DNA of 42,503 nucleotides, from positions 1 through 42,503 of the forward strand of contig NZ_RAVZ01000037.1 of NCBI RefSeq assembly GCF_003611635.1, read 5' to 3'. This document shows, piece by piece, positions 34,243 to 42,503 of this stretch. The position numbers and the translations under genes are program-made. The notes beneath the pieces were generated by a model. It did no database searches. It was not told the DNA's origin and saw only the letters and a program-made list of their open reading frames with translations. Source of the stretch: Corallococcus terminator (GTDB taxonomy: Bacteria > Myxococcota > Myxococcia > Myxococcales > Myxococcaceae). The number at the start of each line of letters is the position of its first letter. Position 1 is the first letter of the stretch.

Positions 34243-37200
34243 ATGAGACGGTTGTCTTTGAGCCCATGGCTGGGTTTGGCCATGGGCGTCGTCGTTGGGC
34301 TGTGGCCTCGTCTGGGCGCGGCGCAACTTGCGCCCACCGGCGGCCACTACGCGGCGCGCGCTTCCGACACCGGCATGTCGCCCGGCTCGGTCAATGCCTC
34401 CGGCGGTTACTCCGCCTCCATTCCCCTGGACCTGCCGGGTTCGCGCGGCGGACTGCCCGTGCCCCTGTCCATCGGCTCGGGTGCCCGGGGCGTCGGTGCC
34501 GTGGGCCTGGGCTGGGACATCCCGCTCTCCTACGTCCGCCGGGACATGACCTTCGCCCACCGCAAGCCGCGCAATGGCACGGGTGTCCCCACGGGTCGTG
34601 AGCAGGTCACCCTCTCCCTCCAGGGGCAGACGCTGGAGCTGTTTGCCCGGCAGGTTTCGGCGGGGCCGCCGCAGGTGTTGACCTGGGGGGCACGCTTTGG
34701 CGCGCCCGACCTCATCCTCAAGGAGGAGGCTGGCAACTGGGTGATGTTCGACGGCGACGGACAGACCTGGACCTTCACCCAGCCGGCGGGCCTCGGCGGG
34801 GCCGGCCTGTGGCTGCTGTCGTCCATCACCGGACCGGACAACACGGTCGTCCAGCTCACCTACGACGTCTTCCGTGTCCCCATTCCTGGCGGGGACCTGG
34901 GCTTCACCATCGACCTGCGACGGATCCTCTACAACAGGCATCCCCAGTCCGACTGCTTCAAGAACGAGGTCACGCTCAACTACGGCGCCCAGGGCACTTC
35001 ACCCCTGTCGCTGTCCCTGCTGGGCGACATCCCGCTGACGCGGCTGCGCACCCTGAGCACCCTGGACGTTTCCAGCCGCGCCACGTGCGCCGGTTCCACC
35101 GAGCGGCTGCGCACCTATGCCTTCGCCTACCAGTCCGACGCCGACACCCGGCAGCCCCGCCTCGTCAGCGTCTCCATGTTCGGGCGCCAGGGCACCCCGG
35201 AGGAGTCCGTCGCGCTTCCCGTCGCCTCCTTCACCTACGGCGTCGCCACCACCAGCGGCAGTCTCACCTACGCCAAGACGGCTTCCATCCCGATGCCCGC
35301 GGGTGTGGACACCACGAAGCTCTCCAGCACCGGACGCGATGGCACGTTCCTGCCGCCGCTCACCTCCGAAGTGGGCTCCGCGACCTGGCAGAGCCTCACC
35401 GACGTCACGGGCGATGGCCTGCCCGACTTCGTCTACGCCAAGAGCGGCAAGCTCTGGGTCGCCCTCAACAAGCCCGGCGCTGCGGGCGCCACCACCCTGG
35501 GCACCGTCAACGCACAGCTTTCCGACACCACCTTCGCATCCGGCCCCTTCGAGTCGCGCAGCGCCACGGAGATGCGCTTCCCTGGCGACCCCAGGGCCAA
35601 CGGCAAGGACCGGGTGTGGCGGCAGGCCGTGGACGTCAACGGTGACGGCCGCGTCGACTTCATCGACGCCGGAGAGACCTCGAACAAGTGGGTCATCTAT
35701 CTCAACACGCCCGGCACCGGCACCACGGGTATCCTGTGGCAGCGCCGCTCGTATTCCATCAGCGCGCTCTACAACCACCTCGTCGGCCTGGGGCACTCCC
35801 TCAGCAATGGCTATCTGCCTCTCTCCAGCCGCTTCAGCGGCCGCGACCACCAGAGGCGCCTGACCTGGAAGTGGAACGACACCCTCCATGACTGGGAGCT
35901 GTACCCCCAGGGCTACCCGAACGGCGCCACGCCTCCCCTGGGCACGGCTTCGAGCGCGGAGCCGGAGAAGACCTACACCGAATGGGAGGTGATGGACGTC
36001 AACGGCGACGGCTTCCTGGATTTCGTCTTCAACTCCTCGCCCGTCATCGTGGATTTCATCAAGCCAGGCCGCGATGGCTCGCAGCCCAATGAAGTCCTCT
36101 GGGGCGACTTCTCCGTCAAGATTCATCCCCAGGCGGTGGACGCGAACGAGCTCCGGGCCTTCTTCAACATCTATGGCGTGCTCTTCTCCGACAGCACGCC
36201 TGCCTTTGCCGCGTCGCCCCTCCTGCTCAAGGCGAACACCGAATGCGGCGTGGGCCTCTGGCTCACGAACAGCGACACCCAGACCGTCAAATGCGGCCTC
36301 GCCGACGTCAACGGCGATGGAATCCTCGACCGGGTGGTGGACTCCACCGTCTTCCTCGGCAAGGGCAGCGGCTTCAGCAATGTGACGCTGACGCTGCCGT
36401 CCCCGGGCTCCCTGTCCGTGCAGGAGAACGCGCAGGAGCGCATCTGCACCTGGCCCAATCCGGATCCTCCCCTGAGCACCCCCTACGGCTCCGGCCAGAC
36501 CCGGGGACTGCGCGACCTGACCGGCGATGGCATCCCCGACTACGTGGCCAGCAGCATCGTCAATTCGACCGTGCAATGGACCGTCGCGGTGGGCACCGGC
36601 GCGGGCTTCGCCCCGGCCGTGAACATCGATGTGGCGGGAAGCGGCTTCTCCCTCTCCAGCCAGACGGAGCGCTGCGACGGCCAGACGTCGAGCACCGTCG
36701 GCGGCCTGTATGACCTCAACGGCGACGGCAAGCCGGAGGTGGTGCGCCTCAACGGCACGTCCCTGGACGTCTACCAGCTCTCCGGTGGCACCCGCGCCGG
36801 CAAGCCCGAGGCCGGTCGCATCATCCGCGTGGACAATGGCTACGGCGCCCTCACCACCGTCAGCTACCGCTCCGCCAAGGAGGACGGCACCACGAAGCAC
36901 CAGGTGCCCTTCCCGGAAGTCGTCGTCTCCTCCGTGGTGACCGTGGGCGGCAAGGGCCTGGGCGGCACGCTGGCGGAGACACGCTACGCCTACGGCGGCG
37001 CGGAGCTCGTCTACGACTCCGCGCTCCACACCTTCACGATGCCCGCCTACCAGCGCTCGGTGACATTGAGCACCGTCATCGTCCAGGGACGGGGCGAAGG
37101 CTACGCCACCATCACGGACACGTATCCGCAGCCCGCCTTCGACAACACCTCCCCGGCCGTGCGCTTCGGCCGAGCCCTGCTGGCGGGCAAGGTGCGTGAC

Positions 37201-40200
37201 ATCACCACCGTCACCACCTCCAGCCTGGACCCCTGGACGCTGCTGGCCACCGACCTGCCCACCTACGCCCGACGGCTGAAGGGCACGCACGTCGAATGGG
37301 GCACGAAGTACTTCGCGGAGCCCGTGCCCGCCGGTACGCCCAACGAGGGCCTGGACTGCTTCGAGCTGGCCCATCCGCTGGATTTCAATGCCTCGTACCT
37401 CGTCATCAACAGCGGGTACGACGCCTGCCGCGCGCACGGCTTCGCCTACGAGCGCGTCACCGATTCGTGGCGTGGGAGCGCGGCCCCTCCGTCCGCCGCC
37501 AACGTGGCCACCCGCCTGGAGGCGACGGACGTCGACAACCAGGGCCGGGTCCTCAACATCAAGCACTTCAACGACACCTACCGGAGCGATGACGACCTCT
37601 GCGTGGAGACGAAGTACGCCACGCCCACCGGCACGGGGGCGGCCCCCAGGGTGCTCCACGCGCCCATGAGCCGGCGCCACTGGACCTGCGACAAGACGCC
37701 CTATGTGACGCTCGCCTCCGAGTCCTGGCGGTACGACGGCCTGGCCTCCGGCAGCGTCTCCGCCGGGCACCTCACCTCGCACATCCGCGACCGCCGCGAC
37801 GCCACCGGCGCGGTGCTCGACACGGTGACCGAGTACACCGTCAGCTACGACGCCGCCGGCAACCCCGAGACCGTCAGCCGCGTGCGCGATGACGGCGCCA
37901 CGCGCACCGTGAAGCTCGTCTATGACGAATTCGGGCTCGCGCTGAAGGAGCAGCGCGTGGACGCCACGGGCATCCCGACGCTCGTCAGCACCCTCAAGCG
38001 CGATTCGGTCAGCCTCGCGGCGCGCCTCATGACCGACCCGACCCAGACCGTGTACGGCGTCGACCTGGACGGCTTTCTGCGGCCGGTGCGCTCCACCGTG
38101 CACCCTGTCGACGGCGACATGGGCGTGATGTCCACCACGAGCTACCTGGGCTTCTCCGGCGCGGATCCGCTCGGTCGGCGCGTGATGAGCAAGACCTTCA
38201 TGGACCCCGTCGCGCCGGGCACCGAGGCCAGCGCCCTGGGAAATACCAGCACCACGTTCCTGGACGAGCTGGGCCGCGCGCGCCGCACCGAGTCCCCCCT
38301 GGGCAGCGACTACGGCACCGAGGTGATGATCAGCGGTGAGCGCACCTACGACAACCTGGGGCGGGTGGCGTTCGAAGCGGATCCCTACCCGGCCTCGCAG
38401 AACGCGGCCACCGTCTACGGCACCAGTGCCTTCTTCAACCTGGATGGCACCCTGTCGTGTTCCATCCGCGGCAATGGCCCGCAGGCGTACACCACCACGC
38501 CGAGCCTGGGCACGGAGCTGTTGCCCACCTGCTACTCGCGCACGTTCGCGAACCACCTGGAGACGGTGTCCCTCCAGGACGCCGTGGCGCTGACCTCCAC
38601 CTCGCCGCAGGTGAACGTCCTGCGCTCCTCCACGATGACGGCCACGGGCCGGATCCTGTCGCGTTCGACGATCAGGTCCGGCACTCCGCTGGAGCACGCC
38701 ACCTTCACCTATGACCGGCTGGGGCAGGCGACGGGGATGACGCGCTACCTGGATCCGGTGGGACTCACGGGACCGGTGACGTGGTCGTGGGTGTTCGACT
38801 CCTTCGGCCAGCGCGTCCAGTGGCAGGAGCCGGACACCGCCGCGCGGACGATGAAGTACAGCATCTGGGGCGAGCCGCTGGAGGTGAAGTGGACGGAGGC
38901 CGTCGCGACGCCCACGGGAGAGCGCAGCCAGGTCACCCAATACGATGCCCTGGGCCGCGTCACGCACACGGAGGATCGCACCCGGGGCGTGACGGAGTCG
39001 GACACCGCCTACGACTACCTCTATGACGTGGGAGCCAGCCCCACGTCCCTCGTCACCCCGACCCACGTCCTGGGAAGGCTGGCGCGGACCAGGTCCTCCC
39101 TGGGCGAGGTCTCCTACAGCTACAACGCCTACGGCCAGACCAACGCGCGCGTCTACTCCGACAGCCAGGGCACGTACTACGTGGAGAAGACCGACCTGCA
39201 CGCGGACGGTGCGCTCGACGCGCTCACGCTCTTCCTGCCCGACACCGGCTACCAGAAGGAGGTGGCCTGGTACGCCTACGACACCGCGCGCCGGCTCATG
39301 TACGTCAAGTCCGAGGGCCCGGACGACAGCCGGGAGCTCTTCGTGGCGAAGTCCATCGACCCGTTCGGCCGGGTGCGCCAGTCCATCGTCGGAGGCGTGG
39401 TGGAGTTCGTCGGGGACTACGCCGACACGGGGCGCCGGCTGGTGCGCAGCCTGTCCCTCGGCTCCAGCTACGGCTCCCGCAGCATCGGCATTGCCTCCTT
39501 CGACGCCGTGGGCCGCGAGATGGTGCGCACGGAGACCGTCAACGGCGCCTCCCCTGGCGTGAAGACAAACCTCTCCTACGACGCGCTCGGGAGGCTTGCG
39601 ACCTCCAAGCGCACCCAGGGCGGCACCTCCCTGGCGGACTGGCAGTACACCTACGATGCGCTGGGCAACGTGCTCACCCAGGGCGACGTGCTCGGCTCCT
39701 TCGACGCCACCATGAGCTACGGCACCGTGGACCGCGACCGGCTCTGCCGCATCGGCTACGGCAACGGAGGGCTGGGGGGCACCGCGTGCAACGTCACCCA
39801 CGATAGCTCCGGCAACGTGCTGCGCCAGCCCACGCGCACGGGCCTGCGCGACGCGTCCTATTACCCCTCGGGTGATGTGCGCACCCTCTCCGCGCCGGAG
39901 GGCACCGCCTTCTTCCGCTCCGGCGCCGCGGGCACCTTGCAGGAGTTGGATCTGCGCGTCGTGGGCAGGGACGCCCGGCACGAGTGGAAGTTCGGCGACT
40001 ACCTGGAGCTCAAGGAGCAGGTCATCGACGGCCAGTCCACCCAGCTCCTCACCCGCAACATTCCGGGCCCAGGGGGCATCGTCGCCACCCGGCGGGGCCC
40101 CAAGGACGATTGGGCCTTCCCCTTCGGGGAGATGCGCGGCGCGCGCTACGCCGTCGACTCCAAGGGGCGGTTCATCCAGGACGTGGACTACCGGCCCTTC

Positions 40201-41418
40201 GGCGAGGCGAAGTCCAGCGGCACCGTGAGCCCGGGCGCGCTGCTCTACTCCAGCGCCCAGTGGAATGGCGGTGAAGCCCTGGAGTCACTGGGCGTGTCGC
40301 AGTTGGGCGCGCGCATCTACGACCCCGTCATCGGCCGGTTCCTCAGTCGCGACCCGCTCCTCGTGGTCCGCACCGCGGCCACCACCCATCCCTACGCCTT
40401 CTCGCTGAATGATCCGATCAACCGCTCCGACCCGACGGGCCTGGATTCGGGGTGCATCGGCCAGGAGTGCCGGGGACCCTCGGGAGGTGGCTTCCCGGGC
40501 ATGCCGGGCGGAGGAGGGGGCCCCAGTTCCATCAACAACCCGGGCCAGTACTTCCCGTCCGCGGGGGCGTCCGGCGGCTTCGCGGACCCCGAGGCGTCCT
40601 TCCGGCCGATCGCGTCCACGACGACCTTCCCCCAGGGGCCCCAGACCCTTCCGGGCAAGGTGCTGAAGCGCATCGTCACAGCCCTCTCGGGCATCGACAT
40701 GGACCCCTCGTTCAACTTCGATACGATGGCGGCGTCGGGCGCCACGGTCCAGGAGGTGCTCGACCGGGTCGCGAACTCGCAGCAGGGCGCCGAGGCCATC
40801 GTCGCCCGCCATAACGCGGCGATCGACCGGTGGTCGAGCTTCGCGCAGGGCTTCGGCGACTCGGTCATGTTCTGGTGCCCGGGCTGCACGCAGAACATGC
40901 GCGCCAGTTGGGGCATTACCTCCGGCGGGGACTTCTACTACTACACGGTCGGGACCCTCACCGGCGTCGTCGGCTCGTTGCTGACCCCCAATGCATCGTC
41001 GGTCATCAAGCCGCCCAAGTACGACTACCAGGCACAACTGCGCGCCGAGCTGTGGCACGTGAACTACGTCCGGGGAAAGATGAACTGCGCCAACTGCGTC
41101 ATCGCCTCCCACGCGACGCTCTCTGGCAATCCCGCGAGCGCGCTCAGGTCCATCGAGGGAATGGCTCCCGAGGCCATCGAGGCGTACTTCGGCCGCCCCT
41201 TTGTCCAGATGAACAACATCAAGGAGGTCTCCACCGTCGTGGCGAACTGGGAGCAGGGCGCCATGGGCGGCCTCATGAGCATCAACCGGGCAGGCGAAGC
41301 CCACATCATCCTGGTGCGCAACAACCTGGGGAAGGCCTTCTTCGTGGACCCCCAGTCACTCAGCATGAATGCGAAGCTGACGGGCATGAGCGCCTGGTAT
41401 CTGATGAAGCTGCCTTGA
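34243..41418 (+). CDS. Exported SpvB/Rhs polymorphic toxin with papain-fold C-terminus
   Basis: A 2391-residue protein. MRRLSLSPWLGLAMGVVVGL and GAAQ form a signal peptide. About 30-340 is an SpvB-type domain (GGYSASIPLDLPGSRGGLPV). Six Ca-binding FG-GAP motifs follow at about 387, 464, 585, 687, 759 and 825 (DVNGDGRVDF, DLTGDGIPDY). Then a TcdB-mid-like segment (IIRVDNGYGALTTVSYRSA) and YD repeats from about 1200 to 2025 (YDALGRVTH, YDALGNVLT). The core closes with GARIYDPVIGRFLSRDPLL and DPTGL near 2065. The last 320 residues are variable. Their end has NCANCV (Cys2282/Cys2285), GEAHIILV (His2354) and FFVDPQS (Asp2369), the Cys-His-Asp order of papain-fold Tox-PL glutaminase/peptidase toxins. 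The signal peptide suggests export to the envelope or surface. A strong terminator ends the gene. Confidence 0.93.
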   Translation: MRRLSLSPWLGLAMGVVVGLWPRLGAAQLAPTGGHYAARASDTGMSPGSVNASGGYSASIPLDLPGSRGGLPVPLSIGSGARGVGAVGLGWDIPLSYVRRDMTFAHRKPRNGTGVPTGREQVTLSLQGQTLELFARQVSAGPPQVLTWGARFGAPDLILKEEAGNWVMFDGDGQTWTFTQPAGLGGAGLWLLSSITGPDNTVVQLTYDVFRVPIPGGDLGFTIDLRRILYNRHPQSDCFKNEVTLNYGAQGTSPLSLSLLGDIPLTRLRTLSTLDVSSRATCAGSTERLRTYAFAYQSDADTRQPRLVSVSMFGRQGTPEESVALPVASFTYGVATTSGSLTYAKTASIPMPAGVDTTKLSSTGRDGTFLPPLTSEVGSATWQSLTDVTGDGLPDFVYAKSGKLWVALNKPGAAGATTLGTVNAQLSDTTFASGPFESRSATEMRFPGDPRANGKDRVWRQAVDVNGDGRVDFIDAGETSNKWVIYLNTPGTGTTGILWQRRSYSISALYNHLVGLGHSLSNGYLPLSSRFSGRDHQRRLTWKWNDTLHDWELYPQGYPNGATPPLGTASSAEPEKTYTEWEVMDVNGDGFLDFVFNSSPVIVDFIKPGRDGSQPNEVLWGDFSVKIHPQAVDANELRAFFNIYGVLFSDSTPAFAASPLLLKANTECGVGLWLTNSDTQTVKCGLADVNGDGILDRVVDSTVFLGKGSGFSNVTLTLPSPGSLSVQENAQERICTWPNPDPPLSTPYGSGQTRGLRDLTGDGIPDYVASSIVNSTVQWTVAVGTGAGFAPAVNIDVAGSGFSLSSQTERCDGQTSSTVGGLYDLNGDGKPEVVRLNGTSLDVYQLSGGTRAGKPEAGRIIRVDNGYGALTTVSYRSAKEDGTTKHQVPFPEVVVSSVVTVGGKGLGGTLAETRYAYGGAELVYDSALHTFTMPAYQRSVTLSTVIVQGRGEGYATITDTYPQPAFDNTSPAVRFGRALLAGKVRDITTVTTSSLDPWTLLATDLPTYARRLKGTHVEWGTKYFAEPVPAGTPNEGLDCFELAHPLDFNASYLVINSGYDACRAHGFAYERVTDSWRGSAAPPSAANVATRLEATDVDNQGRVLNIKHFNDTYRSDDDLCVETKYATPTGTGAAPRVLHAPMSRRHWTCDKTPYVTLASESWRYDGLASGSVSAGHLTSHIRDRRDATGAVLDTVTEYTVSYDAAGNPETVSRVRDDGATRTVKLVYDEFGLALKEQRVDATGIPTLVSTLKRDSVSLAARLMTDPTQTVYGVDLDGFLRPVRSTVHPVDGDMGVMSTTSYLGFSGADPLGRRVMSKTFMDPVAPGTEASALGNTSTTFLDELGRARRTESPLGSDYGTEVMISGERTYDNLGRVAFEADPYPASQNAATVYGTSAFFNLDGTLSCSIRGNGPQAYTTTPSLGTELLPTCYSRTFANHLETVSLQDAVALTSTSPQVNVLRSSTMTATGRILSRSTIRSGTPLEHATFTYDRLGQATGMTRYLDPVGLTGPVTWSWVFDSFGQRVQWQEPDTAARTMKYSIWGEPLEVKWTEAVATPTGERSQVTQYDALGRVTHTEDRTRGVTESDTAYDYLYDVGASPTSLVTPTHVLGRLARTRSSLGEVSYSYNAYGQTNARVYSDSQGTYYVEKTDLHADGALDALTLFLPDTGYQKEVAWYAYDTARRLMYVKSEGPDDSRELFVAKSIDPFGRVRQSIVGGVVEFVGDYADTGRRLVRSLSLGSSYGSRSIGIASFDAVGREMVRTETVNGASPGVKTNLSYDALGRLATSKRTQGGTSLADWQYTYDALGNVLTQGDVLGSFDATMSYGTVDRDRLCRIGYGNGGLGGTACNVTHDSSGNVLRQPTRTGLRDASYYPSGDVRTLSAPEGTAFFRSGAAGTLQELDLRVVGRDARHEWKFGDYLELKEQVIDGQSTQLLTRNIPGPGGIVATRRGPKDDWAFPFGEMRGARYAVDSKGRFIQDVDYRPFGEAKSSGTVSPGALLYSSAQWNGGEALESLGVSQLGARIYDPVIGRFLSRDPLLVVRTAATTHPYAFSLNDPINRSDPTGLDSGCIGQECRGPSGGGFPGMPGGGGGPSSINNPGQYFPSAGASGGFADPEASFRPIASTTTFPQGPQTLPGKVLKRIVTALSGIDMDPSFNFDTMAASGATVQEVLDRVANSQQGAEAIVARHNAAIDRWSSFAQGFGDSVMFWCPGCTQNMRASWGITSGGDFYYYTVGTLTGVVGSLLTPNASSVIKPPKYDYQAQLRAELWHVNYVRGKMNCANCVIASHATLSGNPASALRSIEGMAPEAIEAYFGRPFVQMNNIKEVSTVVANWEQGAMGGLMSINRAGEAHIILVRNNLGKAFFVDPQSLSMNAKLTGMSAWYLMKLP

Positions 41419-41422
41419 GTTT

Positions 41423-41453
41423 CCGGGGAGGAGGCTGCGCGCCTCCTCCCCGG
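41423..41453 (+). terminator. Strong hairpin after the Rhs gene
   Basis: CCGGGGAGGAGGC and GCCTCCTCCCCGG form a perfect 13-base-pair stem with the loop TGCGC, five bases past the stop. CTTGTCTGCTTCT follows. It is the clearest terminator in the window and separates the Rhs gene from the small exported gene. Confidence 0.75.
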
Positions 41454-41573
41454 CTTGTCTGCTTCTCACAGGTATTCCGTCTTGTTGGATGCTGCGATGC
41501 GCATTGATTGCGATTCAAAGTTGTCCCCGCCATCCTCCTCGTCAAAGACATCCACGTCTTGGAGGAAGTCATC

Positions 41574-41903
41574 ATGCGCAAAGCCGCTCTTCGTGCTGTT
41601 CTGGGTCTGACCGCCGTCGCGGGCATCGCCGTGTCATCGGGTGTCGCGTTCGCCGCCCCTGCCATCAACTGGGAGTCGGGTCTGACGTTCTACGGTGACA
41701 ATTTCAGGACCCCCGTGGCGAACTTCCCGAACCCCGACGGCGGGTGTCATCCGTTCCCGGCCGACGCCGACGCTCTCGTTGGATGGAGCAACGTCGAAAA
41801 CGTGATCGCCTACCGGACCGATGACTGCAGCGGCTACCCCATCGCGCTCGGCACGCTGAGGACGTTCCGGCCGGGCGAGTACGCGAGCTTCACCGCCTTC
41901 TGA
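41574..41903 (+). CDS. Small exported crystallin-like protein
   Basis: A 109-residue protein. MRKAALRAVLGLTAVAGIAV and GVAFA make a signal peptide with an AFA cleavage site. The mature 80 residues have LTFYGDNFRTPVANFP, two Cys (GGCHPF and DDCSGY) and TLRTFRPGEYASFTAF, the Greek-key pattern of beta-gamma-crystallin-like secreted proteins. GGAGGAAG lies upstream of the ATG. The frame opens at 41508, but that start lacks a signal. It is the first gene after the Rhs toxin and reads the same way, yet a terminator separates them. It could be an exported partner or antidote, or an unrelated envelope protein. Confidence 0.8.
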   Translation: MRKAALRAVLGLTAVAGIAVSSGVAFAAPAINWESGLTFYGDNFRTPVANFPNPDGGCHPFPADADALVGWSNVENVIAYRTDDCSGYPIALGTLRTFRPGEYASFTAF

Positions 41904-41958
41904 GAATGAAAGCCCTGCGCTGTCACACCCTGTGAGCAGGGGAGCCCGGGCGTCCGCC

Positions 41959-42503
41959 TCAGTCGGGCGGCGCCTGGGTCGGTGAGGGCGGAGGGGGCGC
42001 GGGCTCGCCAATGAGCAGGCGCAGCTCCGCGCGGCGGTTCTGTTCGCGGCCTTCCTGGGTGGCATTGGTGCTCGTCGGTCGGCGGGCACCGAAGCCCCGG
42101 GCCTCCAGTCGCGAGGCGGGCACGCCCTTCTGCACGAGGTAGCGGAGCGCCGCCTCGGCGCGCGCCAGGGACAGCCGCTGGTTGACGGCGTCGGAGCCTC
42201 CCGTGTCCGTGTGGCCTTCAATGCTCACGCGCGGGAGTTCGGGATGCTCCAGGAGCACCCGCGCCAACTGGTCCAGCACGCGCGAGGCGCCCGTCAGCGT
42301 CGCCGCGCCGGGTTCGAAGAACACCTGCCCATGCAGGAGCAGCCGCTCCCGGGTGAGGGTGACCAGGGGCCGCGTTTCGGCGGGGCAGCCGGACTGCTCC
42401 CGGGTGCCCTGCTCCTGGACGCAGGCGTCCAGCGCGTCCGGTACGCCATCCCCATCCGTGTCCGTCTCCGGTTCGGGCACGGCTTCGGGAGGAGGTTCGG
42501 GGG
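41959..42503 (-). CDS. OmpA-family protein, 5' part cut by window edge
   Basis: The last 180 or so residues of a larger gene whose frame runs off the right edge. It starts within a Pro/Glu stretch and continues into DTDGDGVPDALDACV and GCP, a thrombospondin type-3 calcium repeat of the kind that precedes OmpA domains. The OmpA domain is complete: FFEPGAATLTGAS, VSIEGHTDTGGSD with the peptidoglycan-binding Asp, LSLARAEAALRYLVQKG, and RLEARGFGARRPTSTN with the conserved Arg. A Pro-rich tail closes it. It should tie the outer membrane or a surface repeat protein to peptidoglycan. It converges with the crystallin-like gene. Confidence 0.92.
   Translation of the reverse strand, partial: PEPPPEAVPEPETDTDGDGVPDALDACVQEQGTREQSGCPAETRPLVTLTRERLLLHGQVFFEPGAATLTGASRVLDQLARVLLEHPELPRVSIEGHTDTGGSDAVNQRLSLARAEAALRYLVQKGVPASRLEARGFGARRPTSTNATQEGREQNRRAELRLLIGEPAPPPPSPTQAPPD

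Noticed and set aside
34999..39981. A 1660-codon open frame on the minus strand inside the Rhs gene
   Set aside because: It is an antisense frame kept open by the strong G/C third-position bias. Its translation is low-complexity Ala/Gly/Arg/Val/His, without start signals or domains, while the sense frame is a clear Rhs protein.
41928..41941. CCCTG-TGAG-CAGGG as terminator of the crystallin-like gene
   Set aside because: A five-base stem without a T run is too weak in this base composition to call.

Overview
The window looks like chromosomal DNA from a high-GC, predatory-type delta-proteobacterium of the Myxococcales (Myxococcus/Corallococcus/Pyxidicoccus-like). This is inferred from the very strong G/C preference at third codon positions, the many lipoproteins and small exported proteins, the secreted peptidases and esterases, the large YD-repeat protein, and the lack of long operons. 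I see no rRNA, tRNA, CRISPR array, insertion sequence or prophage module. About 30 protein genes cover most of the 42.5 kb. Many are unrelated singletons, each with its own regulator, which is typical of an accessory stretch of such a genome.

Layout. 0.2-3.2 kb: two overlapping genes for an exported DUF3142 TIM-barrel protein and a large helical exported protein. 3.1-5.6 kb: an AraC-type regulator divergent from a membrane-anchored haloalkane-dehalogenase-like hydrolase. 5.75-7.86 kb: a fused CitE-like CoA-ester lyase and MaoC-like hydratase, preceded by an 11-bp direct repeat. 7.86-9.4 kb: a protealysin-like M4 metallopeptidase followed by its presumed inhibitor, emfourin. 9.5-11.7 kb: a DUF3592 membrane protein and a five-repeat protein whose 5' end appears frameshifted. 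11.8-14.3 kb: a TetR regulator divergent from an MBL-fold hydrolase and a SnoaL-like protein, with a duplicated 11-bp palindrome between them. 14.4-16.2 kb: an SDR-type reductase divergent from an XRE/MmyB regulator.

16.2-21.0 kb: an unknown protein, a beta-lactamase-family serine hydrolase with a TPR tail, and a short UvrA paralogue of the self-resistance (DrrC/UvrA2) type. 21.0-26.3 kb: a 615-bp gap holding an internally deleted remnant of the membrane protein encoded at 26-28 kb, then an M11 (gametolysin-like) lipoprotein peptidase, a CE2-like SGNH esterase, a RibD-C reductase, a cysteine-rich exported peptide and a two-repeat lipoprotein. 26.3-29.0 kb: a YfhO-like polytopic membrane protein and a small exported partner. 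29.4-34.1 kb: mixed single genes (unknown, zinc-ribbon membrane protein, Gfo/Idh/MocA oxidoreductase, serine hydrolase, DUF998 membrane protein).

34.2-41.4 kb is the centrepiece: a 2391-residue exported SpvB/FG-GAP/TcdB-mid/Rhs protein ending in a papain-fold domain that resembles a deamidase or peptidase toxin. It ends at a 13-bp hairpin terminator and is followed by a small exported crystallin-like protein rather than a recognisable cytosolic immunity gene. The right edge cuts an OmpA-family gene.

The strongest candidates for undescribed biology are the exported Rhs papain-fold toxin with its unusual neighbour, the DUF3142/large-lipoprotein pair, the lyase-hydratase fusion that would join two consecutive CoA-ester steps, and the M4-peptidase/emfourin pair. 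All functional statements come from reading motifs by eye. No database search was run.
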